Assembly (NCBI RefSeq): GCF_002931075.1
Contig: NZ_PSTQ01000005.1
Location: 124,001 to 188,000 of the forward strand
DNA: 64,000 nt
Direction of reading: 5' to 3'
Source of the DNA: Pseudoclavibacter sp. AY1F1
GTDB taxonomy: Bacteria; Actinomycetota; Actinomycetes; Actinomycetales; Microbacteriaceae
Shown: positions 25,651 to 33,702 of the stretch, piece after piece
Position numbering within the stretch: position 1 is the stretch's first letter
How the letters are laid out: the number at the start of each line of letters is the position of its first letter
Program-made: the position numbers and the translations under genes
The notes under the pieces: generated by a model
What the model was told of the DNA's origin: nothing
Databases searched by the model: none
What the model saw: only the letters and a program-made list of their open reading frames with translations

Positions 25651-27245
25651 CCAGACCGACCACTCGTCGTCGCACCACGGCCAGAGGCATCGGCGCCTCG
25701 CTTCTGACCGGTGCCGTCATCGTCGTGCTCAGCGGATGCACGCTCATCACGACACTCGCCGGTGGCGGTTCCGGAGGGGGAAGCGGTCCGCAGGAGGACG
25801 TTGACGTCATCCCGTCCGGCCTCGAGCCGAGCATCCAAGCGTTCTACGAGCAGGACCTCGACTGGGATGCCTGCGGCAACGGGCGAGAGTGCGCCACAGC
25901 GGAAGCACCCATGAACTGGGCGGATGGGGACTCCGAGAAGATCGAGCTCGCACTGGTGAAGGTGCCGGCGACTAGCGGCGATTCGCTTGGAACGATCTTC
26001 ACGAACCCTGGTGGTCCTGGTGCATCCGGCGTCTCGTTCGTGCGCGACAGCGCCGAGTACGTCTTCACGCCGGAGCTCATGGAGAACTTCGACATCGTGG
26101 GCTGGGACCCGAGAGGCGTGGGTAAATCGAGCGCCGTCGACTGCCGCGACGACGCAGGCATGGACGAGTGGTTCTACGGAGTGGACGAGAACTTCGACGC
26201 CGACACGGCGACTGATGAGCAGATCATCGCCGAGGTGACCGCGAACTCGAAGGAGTTCGCCGACGACTGCCTCGAGAACACGGGCGCGCTGCTCGAGTTC
26301 GTCGACACGAAGAGCACTGTCAAGGACCTCGACATGATGCGGGCCCTTGTCGGCGACGCGAAGGCAAACTACTTCGGCTTCTCGTATGGCACCGACATCG
26401 GTGCGCAGTACATCGACATGTTCCCCGAGACGGTCGGACGGGTTGTGCTTGACGGCGCCACCGACCCGACGCTGTCCACGTTCGAAGTCGTGCTCGCCCA
26501 GCAGGGCGCGTTCGGCGAGGCCACCCGCACGTACCTCGAGGACTGCCTGACGACGACGGCGTGCCCCTTCACCGGCACCGTCGACGACGCGATCGCGAAG
26601 ATCAACACCCTCATGGCCGAGGCAGACGACACCCTCCCCGTGAACGCAGACGGCAGGATGCTCACGAGCGGCGTCATCGATACAGCAATCAGCTCGGCCC
26701 TCTACAACGACCAGAGCTGGCCGTACCTGAGCGACGCGTTCGCCACCTACGAAACCGCGGGCGACCCGGCGGGCTTCTTCCTGCTGAGTGACTCGTACTA
26801 CGGCCGCGAGCCTGACGGCACCTACGCGGACAACATGTTCGAAGCCTTCACCGCCATCAACTGCCTCGACTACCCGGTCGAGACGGACCCGGCCAAGATC
26901 GCCGACTTCAACCGGCAGATCGCGGAGTCCACCCCCATCGGCATCCCTGGACCCGAGGCGCTCGGCGATACGACCTGCCAACAGTGGGCGTTCCCGTCGA
27001 CCAACGAGCTCGCTCCCGTCACGGGAGCGGGAGCAGACCCCGTCCTGGTGATCGGCACGACCGGCGACCCGGCCACACCGTACGCATGGGCGGAGGCCGT
27101 GACCGAGCAGCTCGAATCTGCGGTGCTCGTCACCTTCGAGGGGGAGGGGCACCTCGCCTACACGCAGGGTGACAGCTGCGTCACGGGTGCCGTCGACGCG
27201 TACTTCATCGACGGAACGGTGCCCGCGGAAGGCCTGGTCTGCTGA
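25647..27245 (+). CDS. Secreted alpha/beta-hydrolase lipoprotein (tripeptidyl aminopeptidase-like)
   Basis: 532 residues with lipobox LSGC (Cys31), a Gly/Ser-rich linker, and an alpha/beta-hydrolase fold: TNPGGPGASGVSF (oxyanion region), DPRGVGKS, nucleophile Ser246 in GFSYGTD, and a C-terminal TAP-like domain with the probable catalytic His near residue 501 (GEGHLAY). It resembles Streptomyces SlpD/SlpE and tripeptidyl aminopeptidases, which cleave N-terminal tripeptides outside the cell. Its coupling to the replication genes is conserved in many actinobacteria and probably reflects gene order, not shared function. Confidence 0.9.
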   Translation: MTRPTTRRRTTARGIGASLLTGAVIVVLSGCTLITTLAGGGSGGGSGPQEDVDVIPSGLEPSIQAFYEQDLDWDACGNGRECATAEAPMNWADGDSEKIELALVKVPATSGDSLGTIFTNPGGPGASGVSFVRDSAEYVFTPELMENFDIVGWDPRGVGKSSAVDCRDDAGMDEWFYGVDENFDADTATDEQIIAEVTANSKEFADDCLENTGALLEFVDTKSTVKDLDMMRALVGDAKANYFGFSYGTDIGAQYIDMFPETVGRVVLDGATDPTLSTFEVVLAQQGAFGEATRTYLEDCLTTTACPFTGTVDDAIAKINTLMAEADDTLPVNADGRMLTSGVIDTAISSALYNDQSWPYLSDAFATYETAGDPAGFFLLSDSYYGREPDGTYADNMFEAFTAINCLDYPVETDPAKIADFNRQIAESTPIGIPGPEALGDTTCQQWAFPSTNELAPVTGAGADPVLVIGTTGDPATPYAWAEAVTEQLESAVLVTFEGEGHLAYTQGDSCVTGAVDAYFIDGTVPAEGLVC

Positions 27246-27282
27246 CCGCGACACCCCGATGTGCACTTGAGCAAAGTGTGCG

Positions 27283-27288
27283 TTATGC
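27283..27288 (+). promoter_or_regulatory. -10 box upstream of tRNA-Thr
   Basis: TATGCT about 45 nt before the tRNA 5' end; TTGAGC upstream (27266-27271) is only 11 bp away, so a proper -35 is missing. Confidence 0.45.
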
Positions 27289-27332
27289 TTTGGTGTCGAG
27301 TTCAGCACCCCAGGGAGTTGAGCTGCAGGCAG

Positions 27333-27408
27333 GCCGCCTTAGCTCAGTCGGCAGAGCGATTCACTCGTAATGAATAGGTCGCGAGTTCGATTCTCGCAGG
27401 CGGCCCCA
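27333..27408 (+). tRNA. tRNA-Thr (anticodon CGT)
   Basis: Complete cloverleaf: acceptor GCCGCCT/AGGCGGC, D arm GCTC..GAGC, anticodon stem ATTCA/TGAAT around CTCGTAA (anticodon CGT), T arm GCGAG/CTCGC. CCA appears to be encoded (27406-27408), which makes the discriminator base C, unusual for tRNA-Thr. It decodes ACG. Confidence 0.95.
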
Positions 27409-27410
27409 TT

Positions 27411-27442
27411 GCCCCTCCTCACTTTGGTGCGGAGGGGCTTTT
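27411..27442 (+). terminator. Terminator after tRNA-Thr
   Basis: An 8-bp stem GCCCCTCC/GGAGGGGC with a 12-nt loop followed by TTTT, starting 3 nt after the tRNA. Confidence 0.88.
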
Positions 27443-27466
27443 GTCTTCTCGAGACCACCGTTCCCG

Positions 27467-27472
27467 TACGCT
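27467..27472 (+). promoter_or_regulatory. Leaderless -10 box of folP2-like gene
   Basis: TACGCT, 6 nt, ATG. It lies between the tRNA-Thr terminator and the gene. Confidence 0.6.
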
Positions 27473-27478
27473 GAGGGG

Positions 27479-28405
27479 ATGCTCGAGCGCAGGCACCACG
27501 ACCCCGATCAGCACCCGCGACTCGCGGTTCCCGCGCTGCGTAGCCCGCTGCACCGCCTGGGGTCCGGCGACGCGTTCGACTTCTCGCGTCGGGTCGCCGT
27601 GATGGCGATCGTGAATCGCACGCCCGACTCGTTCTACGACGGCGGCGCCACATTCGGGTTGCAGAGCGCGGTGGATGCCGTGCTCGCGGCCGAACGGGCG
27701 GGGGCCGACATCGTGGACATCGGCGGGCAGCCGTTTGCGCCAGGCCAGGAGCTCTCCGAGGCGGAAGAGATCGAGAGGGTCGTGCCCGTCATCCGCGCGG
27801 TCAGGGAACGCACGAACGTGCCGATCTCCGCCGAGACGTATCGCGCGCGAGTCGCTGACGCCTGCATTGCAGCGGGAGCCGGGATCATCAACGACACGAG
27901 CGGCCTGCGAGATGAGGACCTGGCTCGGGCCGTGGCCGCCTCAGATGCCCAGCTCGTCATCACGCACAGCGTCGCGGCCCCAAGGGCCGAGCTCGCTCGC
28001 CCGGAGTACAACGACGTTGTCGGCGAGGTTCGCGCCTTCCTGCAAGCCAGAGCCGGGCGTGCAATGGAGCTTGGCGTCCGGGACGATCAGCTCATCATCG
28101 ACCCGGGGCACGATCTCAACAAGAACACGCTGCACACGCTCGAGCTGACCAGGCGGTTCGACGAGATCTCGTCGCTCGGCTTCCCTGCGCTCGCCGCCGT
28201 CTCGAACAAGGACTTCATCGGCGAGACTCTCGACCGGGAAAAGCACGACCGAGTGGCAGGGTCGCTCGCTGCGGCCGTCACGTGCATCCTGCTCGGTGCG
28301 CGCATCGTCCGCATGCACAACGTGCCGGAGGCGGTGGATGCGACGCGCATGACCGAAGCGATCCTCGGCCTGCGAGCCCCCGCCTACACGCGTCACAACG
28401 CGTAG
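27479..28405 (+). CDS. folP2: Dihydropteroate synthase paralogue of FolP2 type
   Basis: 308 residues with the TIM-barrel pterin-binding layout and VMAIVNRTPDSFYDGG near residue 40. Several loops depart from canonical DHPS and match mycobacterial FolP2: DIGGQPFAPG instead of DIGGESTRPG, IDPGHDLNKNT instead of DPGIGFGK, and AAVSNKDFIGETL. In Mycobacterium leprae, FolP2 does not act as a dihydropteroate synthase, so this protein's role should not be assumed to be folate synthesis. Leaderless promoter. A RibD-like reductase follows 62 nt downstream. Confidence 0.85.
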   Translation: MLERRHHDPDQHPRLAVPALRSPLHRLGSGDAFDFSRRVAVMAIVNRTPDSFYDGGATFGLQSAVDAVLAAERAGADIVDIGGQPFAPGQELSEAEEIERVVPVIRAVRERTNVPISAETYRARVADACIAAGAGIINDTSGLRDEDLARAVAASDAQLVITHSVAAPRAELARPEYNDVVGEVRAFLQARAGRAMELGVRDDQLIIDPGHDLNKNTLHTLELTRRFDEISSLGFPALAAVSNKDFIGETLDREKHDRVAGSLAAAVTCILLGARIVRMHNVPEAVDATRMTEAILGLRAPAYTRHNA

Positions 28406-28467
28406 CACCCACCTGGCTCGCACCCGACTCACCACCGCCACGCACGTCGGCGTGGCATGCTCACTGC

Positions 28468-29268
28468 ATGAACGCTCCAGCCGCGGCGATCCGCTCACTG
28501 CTCGGGCCTGACTCGGTTCCTGGGCCAGCAGGGCAGCATGGGTGGCTCGACGACGAGCAGCTGCTCGCCCACTATGCCTATCCCGCGAACGGTGCTTTCC
28601 GGTTGAACTTCGTGGCGAGCGTCGACGGCGCCGCCATGGGCGGTGACGGACGTTCCGGAAGCCTCGGCACCGCGGCCGACCACCGGGTCTTCGAACTGCT
28701 GCGCCGCCTCGCCGACCTCGTCCTCGTTGGCGCAGGGACGCTCCGTGACGAAGGCTACGTGGGCCTTCGGGTTTCCGAGGCATCGGTGGCCTGGCGGGAG
28801 GCGCGCGGGCGCCCGGCGCATCCGACGCTCGGCATCGTCTCGAGCCGGCTCGCCCTCGACCCCAAACACGAGATGTTCGCGGATGCGCCAGTTCCCCCCA
28901 TAGTCGTCACCCCCGTCTCCGACCCCGACCGGCTCGCCCCCTTCCGGGAGGTCGCCACGGTCCTCACCGTGCCCGAGCACCCGGAGCGCCCAGGAACCCT
29001 CGACGTCACCGAGCTGCGCGCCATGCTGCACGACCTTGGCCACAGCGAGGTGCTCTGCGAGGGCGGGCCATCACTGTTCGGTGAGATCAACGCGCAAGGC
29101 GCATTCGACGAGCTCTGCCTCACTCTCTCGCCGGCGCTTGTCGGCGGATTCGGGGGCCGGATCACGCACTCCGAAACGCTCGCGCAGCATCCGCTTGCGC
29201 TCTCGGGCGTTCTCGAATGCGACGACACGCTGCTGCTCCACTACCGGCGCTCGGCCGGACTCAGCTGA
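28468..29268 (+). CDS. RibD C-terminal-domain reductase (pyrimidine/dihydrofolate reductase-like)
   Basis: 266 residues resembling the reductase half of RibD: FRLNFVASVDGAAMGGDG (NADPH/substrate loop), VLVGAGTLRDEGY and EVLCEGGPSLFGEI near the C-terminus. It lacks the deaminase domain. A related stand-alone protein in M. tuberculosis (Rv2671) can supply dihydrofolate reductase activity, which is interesting beside a FolP2-type gene. The start is ATG 28468 with CATGCT 6 nt upstream, near the leaderless pattern. Whether it serves riboflavin or folate metabolism cannot be decided from sequence. Confidence 0.83.
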   Translation: MNAPAAAIRSLLGPDSVPGPAGQHGWLDDEQLLAHYAYPANGAFRLNFVASVDGAAMGGDGRSGSLGTAADHRVFELLRRLADLVLVGAGTLRDEGYVGLRVSEASVAWREARGRPAHPTLGIVSSRLALDPKHEMFADAPVPPIVVTPVSDPDRLAPFREVATVLTVPEHPERPGTLDVTELRAMLHDLGHSEVLCEGGPSLFGEINAQGAFDELCLTLSPALVGGFGGRITHSETLAQHPLALSGVLECDDTLLLHYRRSAGLS

Positions 29269-29345
29269 ACGTGAGTCGCTTTCAGGGGCATCGGCGTGCC
29301 AGGCTCGGGCTGCCCGCGCTCGGAGAGACGCATCAGGCGGCTGAG

Positions 29346-29351
29346 TAGACT
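29346..29351 (+). promoter_or_regulatory. -10 box upstream of dacB-like gene
   Basis: TAGACT, 6 nt before an in-frame TTG (29358). The stronger start is ATG 29409 behind GGAGG, which would give a leader of about 50 nt. Confidence 0.5.
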
Positions 29352-29408
29352 GGCAGCTTGCCGCGGCGTCAGACGCAAGGCGGCACCCTGGTTCCACTCG
29401 GAGGTGAC

Positions 29409-30821
29409 ATGGCCGGATCAGCAAGCTCGCGGCTTCGAGGCCCAGGCATCGGTCGCCTCGTCGGCTTCGCGCTGGCCGGCGTCCTGGCGCTCGGCGTTGG
29501 CTTCGCAGCAGGCGGTGGCGGGTTCGCGGTCGCCGCGCCCGCCTTCGCGAGCGACGCCCAGGTGCTCGCCCCGAAGACCCTCGGCGCCGTCCGCGCGGAC
29601 CCGGCCGAGCCGACGGCCGCTGCGCCTCTCCGCACGTGCTCGATCGAAGACGCGGCGAGCGCGGCCGGCGCCCTCGACTTCCACGGCGTCGTCGTCGACT
29701 CTCAGAGCGGCGAGACCGTCTACGAGCGCAAGGCGACGGACGCGGTGCCAACCGCATCCGTCATGAAGCTCCTCACCACGTCCGCCGCCATCGAGGTGCT
29801 CGGCCCCGACTTCCGAATCCCGACCCGCGTCTACGCAGGCAGCGAGCCAGGCAGCGTCATCATCGTGGGCGGGGGAGACGTGACCCTCGCCTCGACCGAC
29901 AGCGGCGCGTCGAGCTACTACTCCGGCGCCACGGCGACGCTCGCCGACCTCGCCGCGCAGACTCGCACGGCCTGGTCGAACGATCCGAGCCTCGCGGGCA
30001 CAGCGCTCACGCAGGTGCTGGTCGACAAATCTGCGTTCAGCGGCGCGGAGTGGCAGCCCTCATGGTCGCAGGCCGACCGCACAGACGGCTACATCAGCCC
30101 CATCTCCGCGCTCATGGTCGACGGCGGACGGCAGAACCCCGCCAGCCTCGTCTCGCCCCGCACAGAAGACCCGAGCGGTGCCGCAGCTGGAGCCTTCGCC
30201 GCGCGGCTCGGCGCGGCCACAACCGGCGCGAGCGGGTCTGTGCCTGATGGCGCGAAGCTCCTGGCCGAGGTCTGGTCGCAACCCGTGTCCGAACTCGTGC
30301 ACTACGCCCTCATCGATAGCGACAACAACGTGGCCGAGATGCTCTCGCGCCTCGTCGCCATCGAGCAGGGCGTCGGCACGGACTTCGCCGCGATCCAGGC
30401 CTCCACAAGCAAGGCGCTGTCAGAGCTCGGCCTCGACACGAGCGGGCTCGTGCTCGCTGACGGGTCCGGCCTCTCGGCAGACAACCGCGTCCCACCCGAG
30501 CTTGTCGCCGAACTCCTCCAGACCATCTCGCAGCCCGACATCGCAGCGTCCCAGCTGCTCGACGACCTCCCCGCTTCCGGTGAGACCGGTACCCTCCAGA
30601 CCCGGCTCACGTCTCTCGGCGTGCCGCCAGGCGCCATAACCGCGAAGACCGGCTGGATCAACGAGGTCTACGGCCTCGCGGGCTACATGACAGCGGCAGA
30701 CGGCAGCAGGCTCACCTTCGCCTTCTTCGTCGTCGGCGCCGTCACCCCCGCGAACCGTGACGCCCTCGATACCATCGCGGCCCGCACCTACTCGTGCGGA
30801 GCATCCCTCGCCAACTGGTGA
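29409..30821 (+). CDS. dacB: D-alanyl-D-alanine carboxypeptidase, PBP4 (S13) family
   Basis: 470 residues from an ATG preceded by GGAGG. A signal peptide or membrane anchor (about 15-45, ending AAPAFAS) precedes the S13 domain with Ser117 in SVMK, Ser304-Asp-Asn306 and Lys413 in KTG, the complete SxxK/SxN/KTG triad. These low-molecular-weight PBPs trim or cleave peptide cross-links in the wall. Length is typical. Shares the wall theme with the class A PBPs 15 kb away but not an operon. Confidence 0.92.
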   Translation: MAGSASSRLRGPGIGRLVGFALAGVLALGVGFAAGGGGFAVAAPAFASDAQVLAPKTLGAVRADPAEPTAAAPLRTCSIEDAASAAGALDFHGVVVDSQSGETVYERKATDAVPTASVMKLLTTSAAIEVLGPDFRIPTRVYAGSEPGSVIIVGGGDVTLASTDSGASSYYSGATATLADLAAQTRTAWSNDPSLAGTALTQVLVDKSAFSGAEWQPSWSQADRTDGYISPISALMVDGGRQNPASLVSPRTEDPSGAAAGAFAARLGAATTGASGSVPDGAKLLAEVWSQPVSELVHYALIDSDNNVAEMLSRLVAIEQGVGTDFAAIQASTSKALSELGLDTSGLVLADGSGLSADNRVPPELVAELLQTISQPDIAASQLLDDLPASGETGTLQTRLTSLGVPPGAITAKTGWINEVYGLAGYMTAADGSRLTFAFFVVGAVTPANRDALDTIAARTYSCGASLANW

Positions 30822-30891
30822 GCGGATGCGGCAGCCACGCCTGAGGTGAGCGCGCCTGGCTCATCCAGGCGGCCTGCGGCAGACTGGTGAC

Positions 30892-31458
30892 ATGAGCCGC
30901 GCACTGCTGATCGTCGACGTCCAGAACGACTTCACCGAGGGTGGTGCGCTCGAGACTGCTGGCGGCGCGGCCGTCGCGGCAGGCATCACCGAGCACCTCG
31001 CCAACACCAGCGGAGACTACGACGTCGTCGCCGCCTCCCGAGACTGGCACGATCCCGAGAGCGATAACGGCGGGCACTTCGCTGCGCAGCCCGACTTCGT
31101 CGACAGCTGGCCAGAGCATTGCGTCGCCGGCACCGCGGGGGCCGACTACCACCCGGCGCTCGACACCAAGCTCGTCGACCTCCACATCTTCAAGGGCCAG
31201 GGCTCACCGTCCTACTCAGCTTTCGATGGCGCGACTGCTGAGGGTGAGACGCTCGCCGACGCGCTGCGTTCCCGCGGCATCGACGAACTCGACGTCGTCG
31301 GCATCGCGACTGACTATTGCGTTCGCGCATCCGCCCTGGACGCCCACCGGGCGGGCTTCAAGGTCCGTGTCATCGACGGCCTGACCTCGGCCGTCGCCGC
31401 CGAGACCCGCGCCGCGTCCCTCGACGAGCTGCGCGCAGTCGGCATCACGGTCGAATAG
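30892..31458 (+). CDS. pncA: Nicotinamidase / isochorismatase-family hydrolase
   Basis: 188 residues with the catalytic triad Asp9 (IVDVQNDF), Lys101 (IFKGQG) and Cys143 (ATDYCVR), and metal ligands Asp51, His53 and His62 (DWH...H), matching PncA. It converts nicotinamide to nicotinate in NAD salvage and would activate pyrazinamide. CAGACT lies 6 nt before the ATG, a near match to the leaderless promoter pattern. Confidence 0.92.
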   Translation: MSRALLIVDVQNDFTEGGALETAGGAAVAAGITEHLANTSGDYDVVAASRDWHDPESDNGGHFAAQPDFVDSWPEHCVAGTAGADYHPALDTKLVDLHIFKGQGSPSYSAFDGATAEGETLADALRSRGIDELDVVGIATDYCVRASALDAHRAGFKVRVIDGLTSAVAAETRAASLDELRAVGITVE

Positions 31459-31497
31459 CGCGCCTTCGCTTCGCGACGGCTGCGCGCCATTGTGGCG

Positions 31498-33516
31498 TCA
31501 GCGGGGGAGCAGCAGCTGGTGCTGTGCGAGTTCACGGTAGAGCGGGACGGTCTCGACGAGCTCGAGGTGCGTGCCCCGGCCGAGGACCTGCCCATGTTCG
31601 AGGACCACGATCTCGTCGCTGTCGACGACCGTCGAGAGGCGGTGAGCGATCACGATGACGCTGCGTCCCTCTGACACCTTGTCGAGGGCGTCGCGCATGA
31701 GCCGCTCGTTGGCGCCGTCGAGAGCGGACGTCGACTCGTCGAGCAACAGGATGGGCGGGGCCGAGAGCAGGGCGCGCGCGATGGCGAGGCGCTGCCGCTC
31801 GCCACCGGAGAGCATGACGCCCGACTCGCCCACCTGGGTGTCGAGTCGGTCGTCACTGCGGTCGAGCACTTCCCCGAGGTTCACCTCGCGCAGCACCTGC
31901 TCGCAGGCGATGTCGTCGGCATCGGGCCGGCCGAGCAGCAGGTTCTCGCGCAGGCTGCCGGCGAGCACGGGCGCGTCCTGCTGCACGTAGCCGAGCTGGG
32001 CGCGCAACTGATGGCGATCGATGGACCGGAGGTCGACACCACCGAGCCGGATGCTTCCACCAGTCGGGTCGTAGAAGCGCTCGAGCAGGGCGAGGGCCGT
32101 CGACTTGCCTGAACCGGAGGGGCCAACAAGGGCGAGGCGCTCGCCGCGGCGCAGCGCGAAGCTGACGCCGTCGAGCACGAGGGGGGCCTCGACTCTCGCC
32201 TGAGTGCCGTCCTCGGCGAACAGGCGGGCGTCGGGGTCGGATGCGGCACCGGTCATGGCCGCCGCCATGCCCCCGCGGGATGACTCGCGGCGGATCGTCT
32301 CGAGCCTCGCGGCGGCACGTTCCCTGGCCGCACGAGCTCGGACGACGTCCTCGGGGTAATGGAACGAGACACCATCGAACTCGACGGCAGGTGCATCCGG
32401 TGCGGCGTGCTCGTTGGCAGGCCCCTCGAGCACAACAAGCGGCGCCTCGGTGCGATCGCCTGAGCCCTCCTCGGGGATGGCGATGATCTCCTCGATCCGG
32501 CCAAGCGCGCCGAGCGCCGTGTTGACCGCGGTCAGAGCACCGAAGAACAGGCCGAGCGGCATGATCATCATGAAGAGGAACATGATGAACGCGATGAGGT
32601 TAGCGATGCTGAGGTCGCCGGCGGCGACACGAAGTCCGCCGACGCCGAGGACGGCGATGAGTGCACCCTGCATGGCGAAGCCCGCGACCGGCACGATGAA
32701 CGCCGAGATGCGCGCCACGTCCAGGCCGCGCTCGTACGCCCCGACGGCGTCGCTGTCGACGAGGCGCTCCTCGCGCTCGGTCGCGCCGAAGGCACGCACG
32801 GTGCGTACCGACGAGATGGCCCGCTCGACGGATGCGGTGAGGTCGCCGACCTTCTGCTGGGCGGCGGCGCTGGCCTCGCGGATGCGCATGGACATGCCCA
32901 CGACGAGCAGGAGAGCGACGACAACAACGGCGAAGGTGATGAGGAACAGCACACCGTCGAGGACGATCATGGCGACCACGGCGCCGATGAAGGTGAGGGC
33001 GCCCCCAATGGCCTCGACGAGTCCCTGCGTGAGTACGGCGCGGAGCATCGTCGTGTCGCTGCCGACGCGCGAGACGAGGTCGCCGGTGCGCCGCGCGTCG
33101 AACTCCGCGACGGGCAGGCGAAGCAGCTTCGCGACGAGGCGGCGGCGTGTGTTCAGCACGATCGACTCGCCCGTGCGCTGCAGGAGGAAGTGCTGGACGC
33201 CATTCGCGATGGCGCCGATCACAACGGCCCCGACAAGCACCCACACAACCCAGGCTGCGATCGTGCCAACCTCAACCTGGCCGATGAGCACGTTCACGAG
33301 CAGCGGCTGGGCGAGGCTCAGCGCCGAGCTGAAGACGCTGATGGTGATGATGCCGGCGAGCAACGGCTTGTTGACGAGCAGATGCGGGAGGAGCTGCTTG
33401 AAGGTCACCCTCGGGGCGCCTGTCGCTGCGCGAGCTGGCCGCCCGGGGAAGCCCCTGCGCTTCTTCTGCGTCGCTGTGTCGCCGACCGCTTCTGCATCCA
33501 CTGGCTTGTCGCCCAA
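31498..33516 (-). CDS. ABC exporter, fused membrane and ATPase domains
   Basis: 672 residues if the TTG at 33516 is the start; AAAGG lies 8 nt upstream and a TACCCT -10-like box (33593-33598) further up. ABC exporter type-1 transmembrane domain (about 40-330, six helices), then an ATPase domain with Walker A GPSGSGKST (about 462-470), LSGGERQRLAIARAL, ILLLDESTSALD and AHRLST. An Arg/Ala/Glu-rich insert of about 55 residues (about 388-445) splits the first strands of the ATPase domain. It probably works as a homodimer exporting a lipid, peptide or drug. The start is uncertain by tens of residues. Confidence 0.85.
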   Translation of the reverse strand: MGDKPVDAEAVGDTATQKKRRGFPGRPARAATGAPRVTFKQLLPHLLVNKPLLAGIITISVFSSALSLAQPLLVNVLIGQVEVGTIAAWVVWVLVGAVVIGAIANGVQHFLLQRTGESIVLNTRRRLVAKLLRLPVAEFDARRTGDLVSRVGSDTTMLRAVLTQGLVEAIGGALTFIGAVVAMIVLDGVLFLITFAVVVVALLLVVGMSMRIREASAAAQQKVGDLTASVERAISSVRTVRAFGATEREERLVDSDAVGAYERGLDVARISAFIVPVAGFAMQGALIAVLGVGGLRVAAGDLSIANLIAFIMFLFMMIMPLGLFFGALTAVNTALGALGRIEEIIAIPEEGSGDRTEAPLVVLEGPANEHAAPDAPAVEFDGVSFHYPEDVVRARAARERAAARLETIRRESSRGGMAAAMTGAASDPDARLFAEDGTQARVEAPLVLDGVSFALRRGERLALVGPSGSGKSTALALLERFYDPTGGSIRLGGVDLRSIDRHQLRAQLGYVQQDAPVLAGSLRENLLLGRPDADDIACEQVLREVNLGEVLDRSDDRLDTQVGESGVMLSGGERQRLAIARALLSAPPILLLDESTSALDGANERLMRDALDKVSEGRSVIVIAHRLSTVVDSDEIVVLEHGQVLGRGTHLELVETVPLYRELAQHQLLLPR

Positions 33517-33592
33517 ACTCCTGGCCTTTCGCCCGCAGCGCGCTGAAATGCGCGCACGCCGATGGCGCGCAGTCGAGTGCGCGCACCCGCCA

Positions 33593-33598
33593 AGGGTA
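33593..33598 (-). promoter_or_regulatory. -10 box upstream of ABC exporter
   Basis: TACCCT on the minus strand. A GTG 6 nt downstream is not in the exporter frame, so the message has about 70 nt of leader if the TTG start is right. Confidence 0.4.
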
Positions 33599-33650
33599 CC
33601 CGTCTCGGCCTGGAGTGAAGTTGGGCACATGCCACGACCGACAATCGAAA

Positions 33651-33685
33651 CGGGGCCGTGCATCCGCAGTGGATGCACGGCCCCG
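33651..33685 (-). terminator. Terminator after MHS transporter
   Basis: A perfect 15-bp stem (33651-33665 / 33671-33685) with a 5-nt loop. On the minus strand it is followed by TTTCGATT. It lies 17 nt after the transporter stop. Confidence 0.8.
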
Positions 33686-33702
33686 TCGAAGCGGCGCGAA
33701 GG

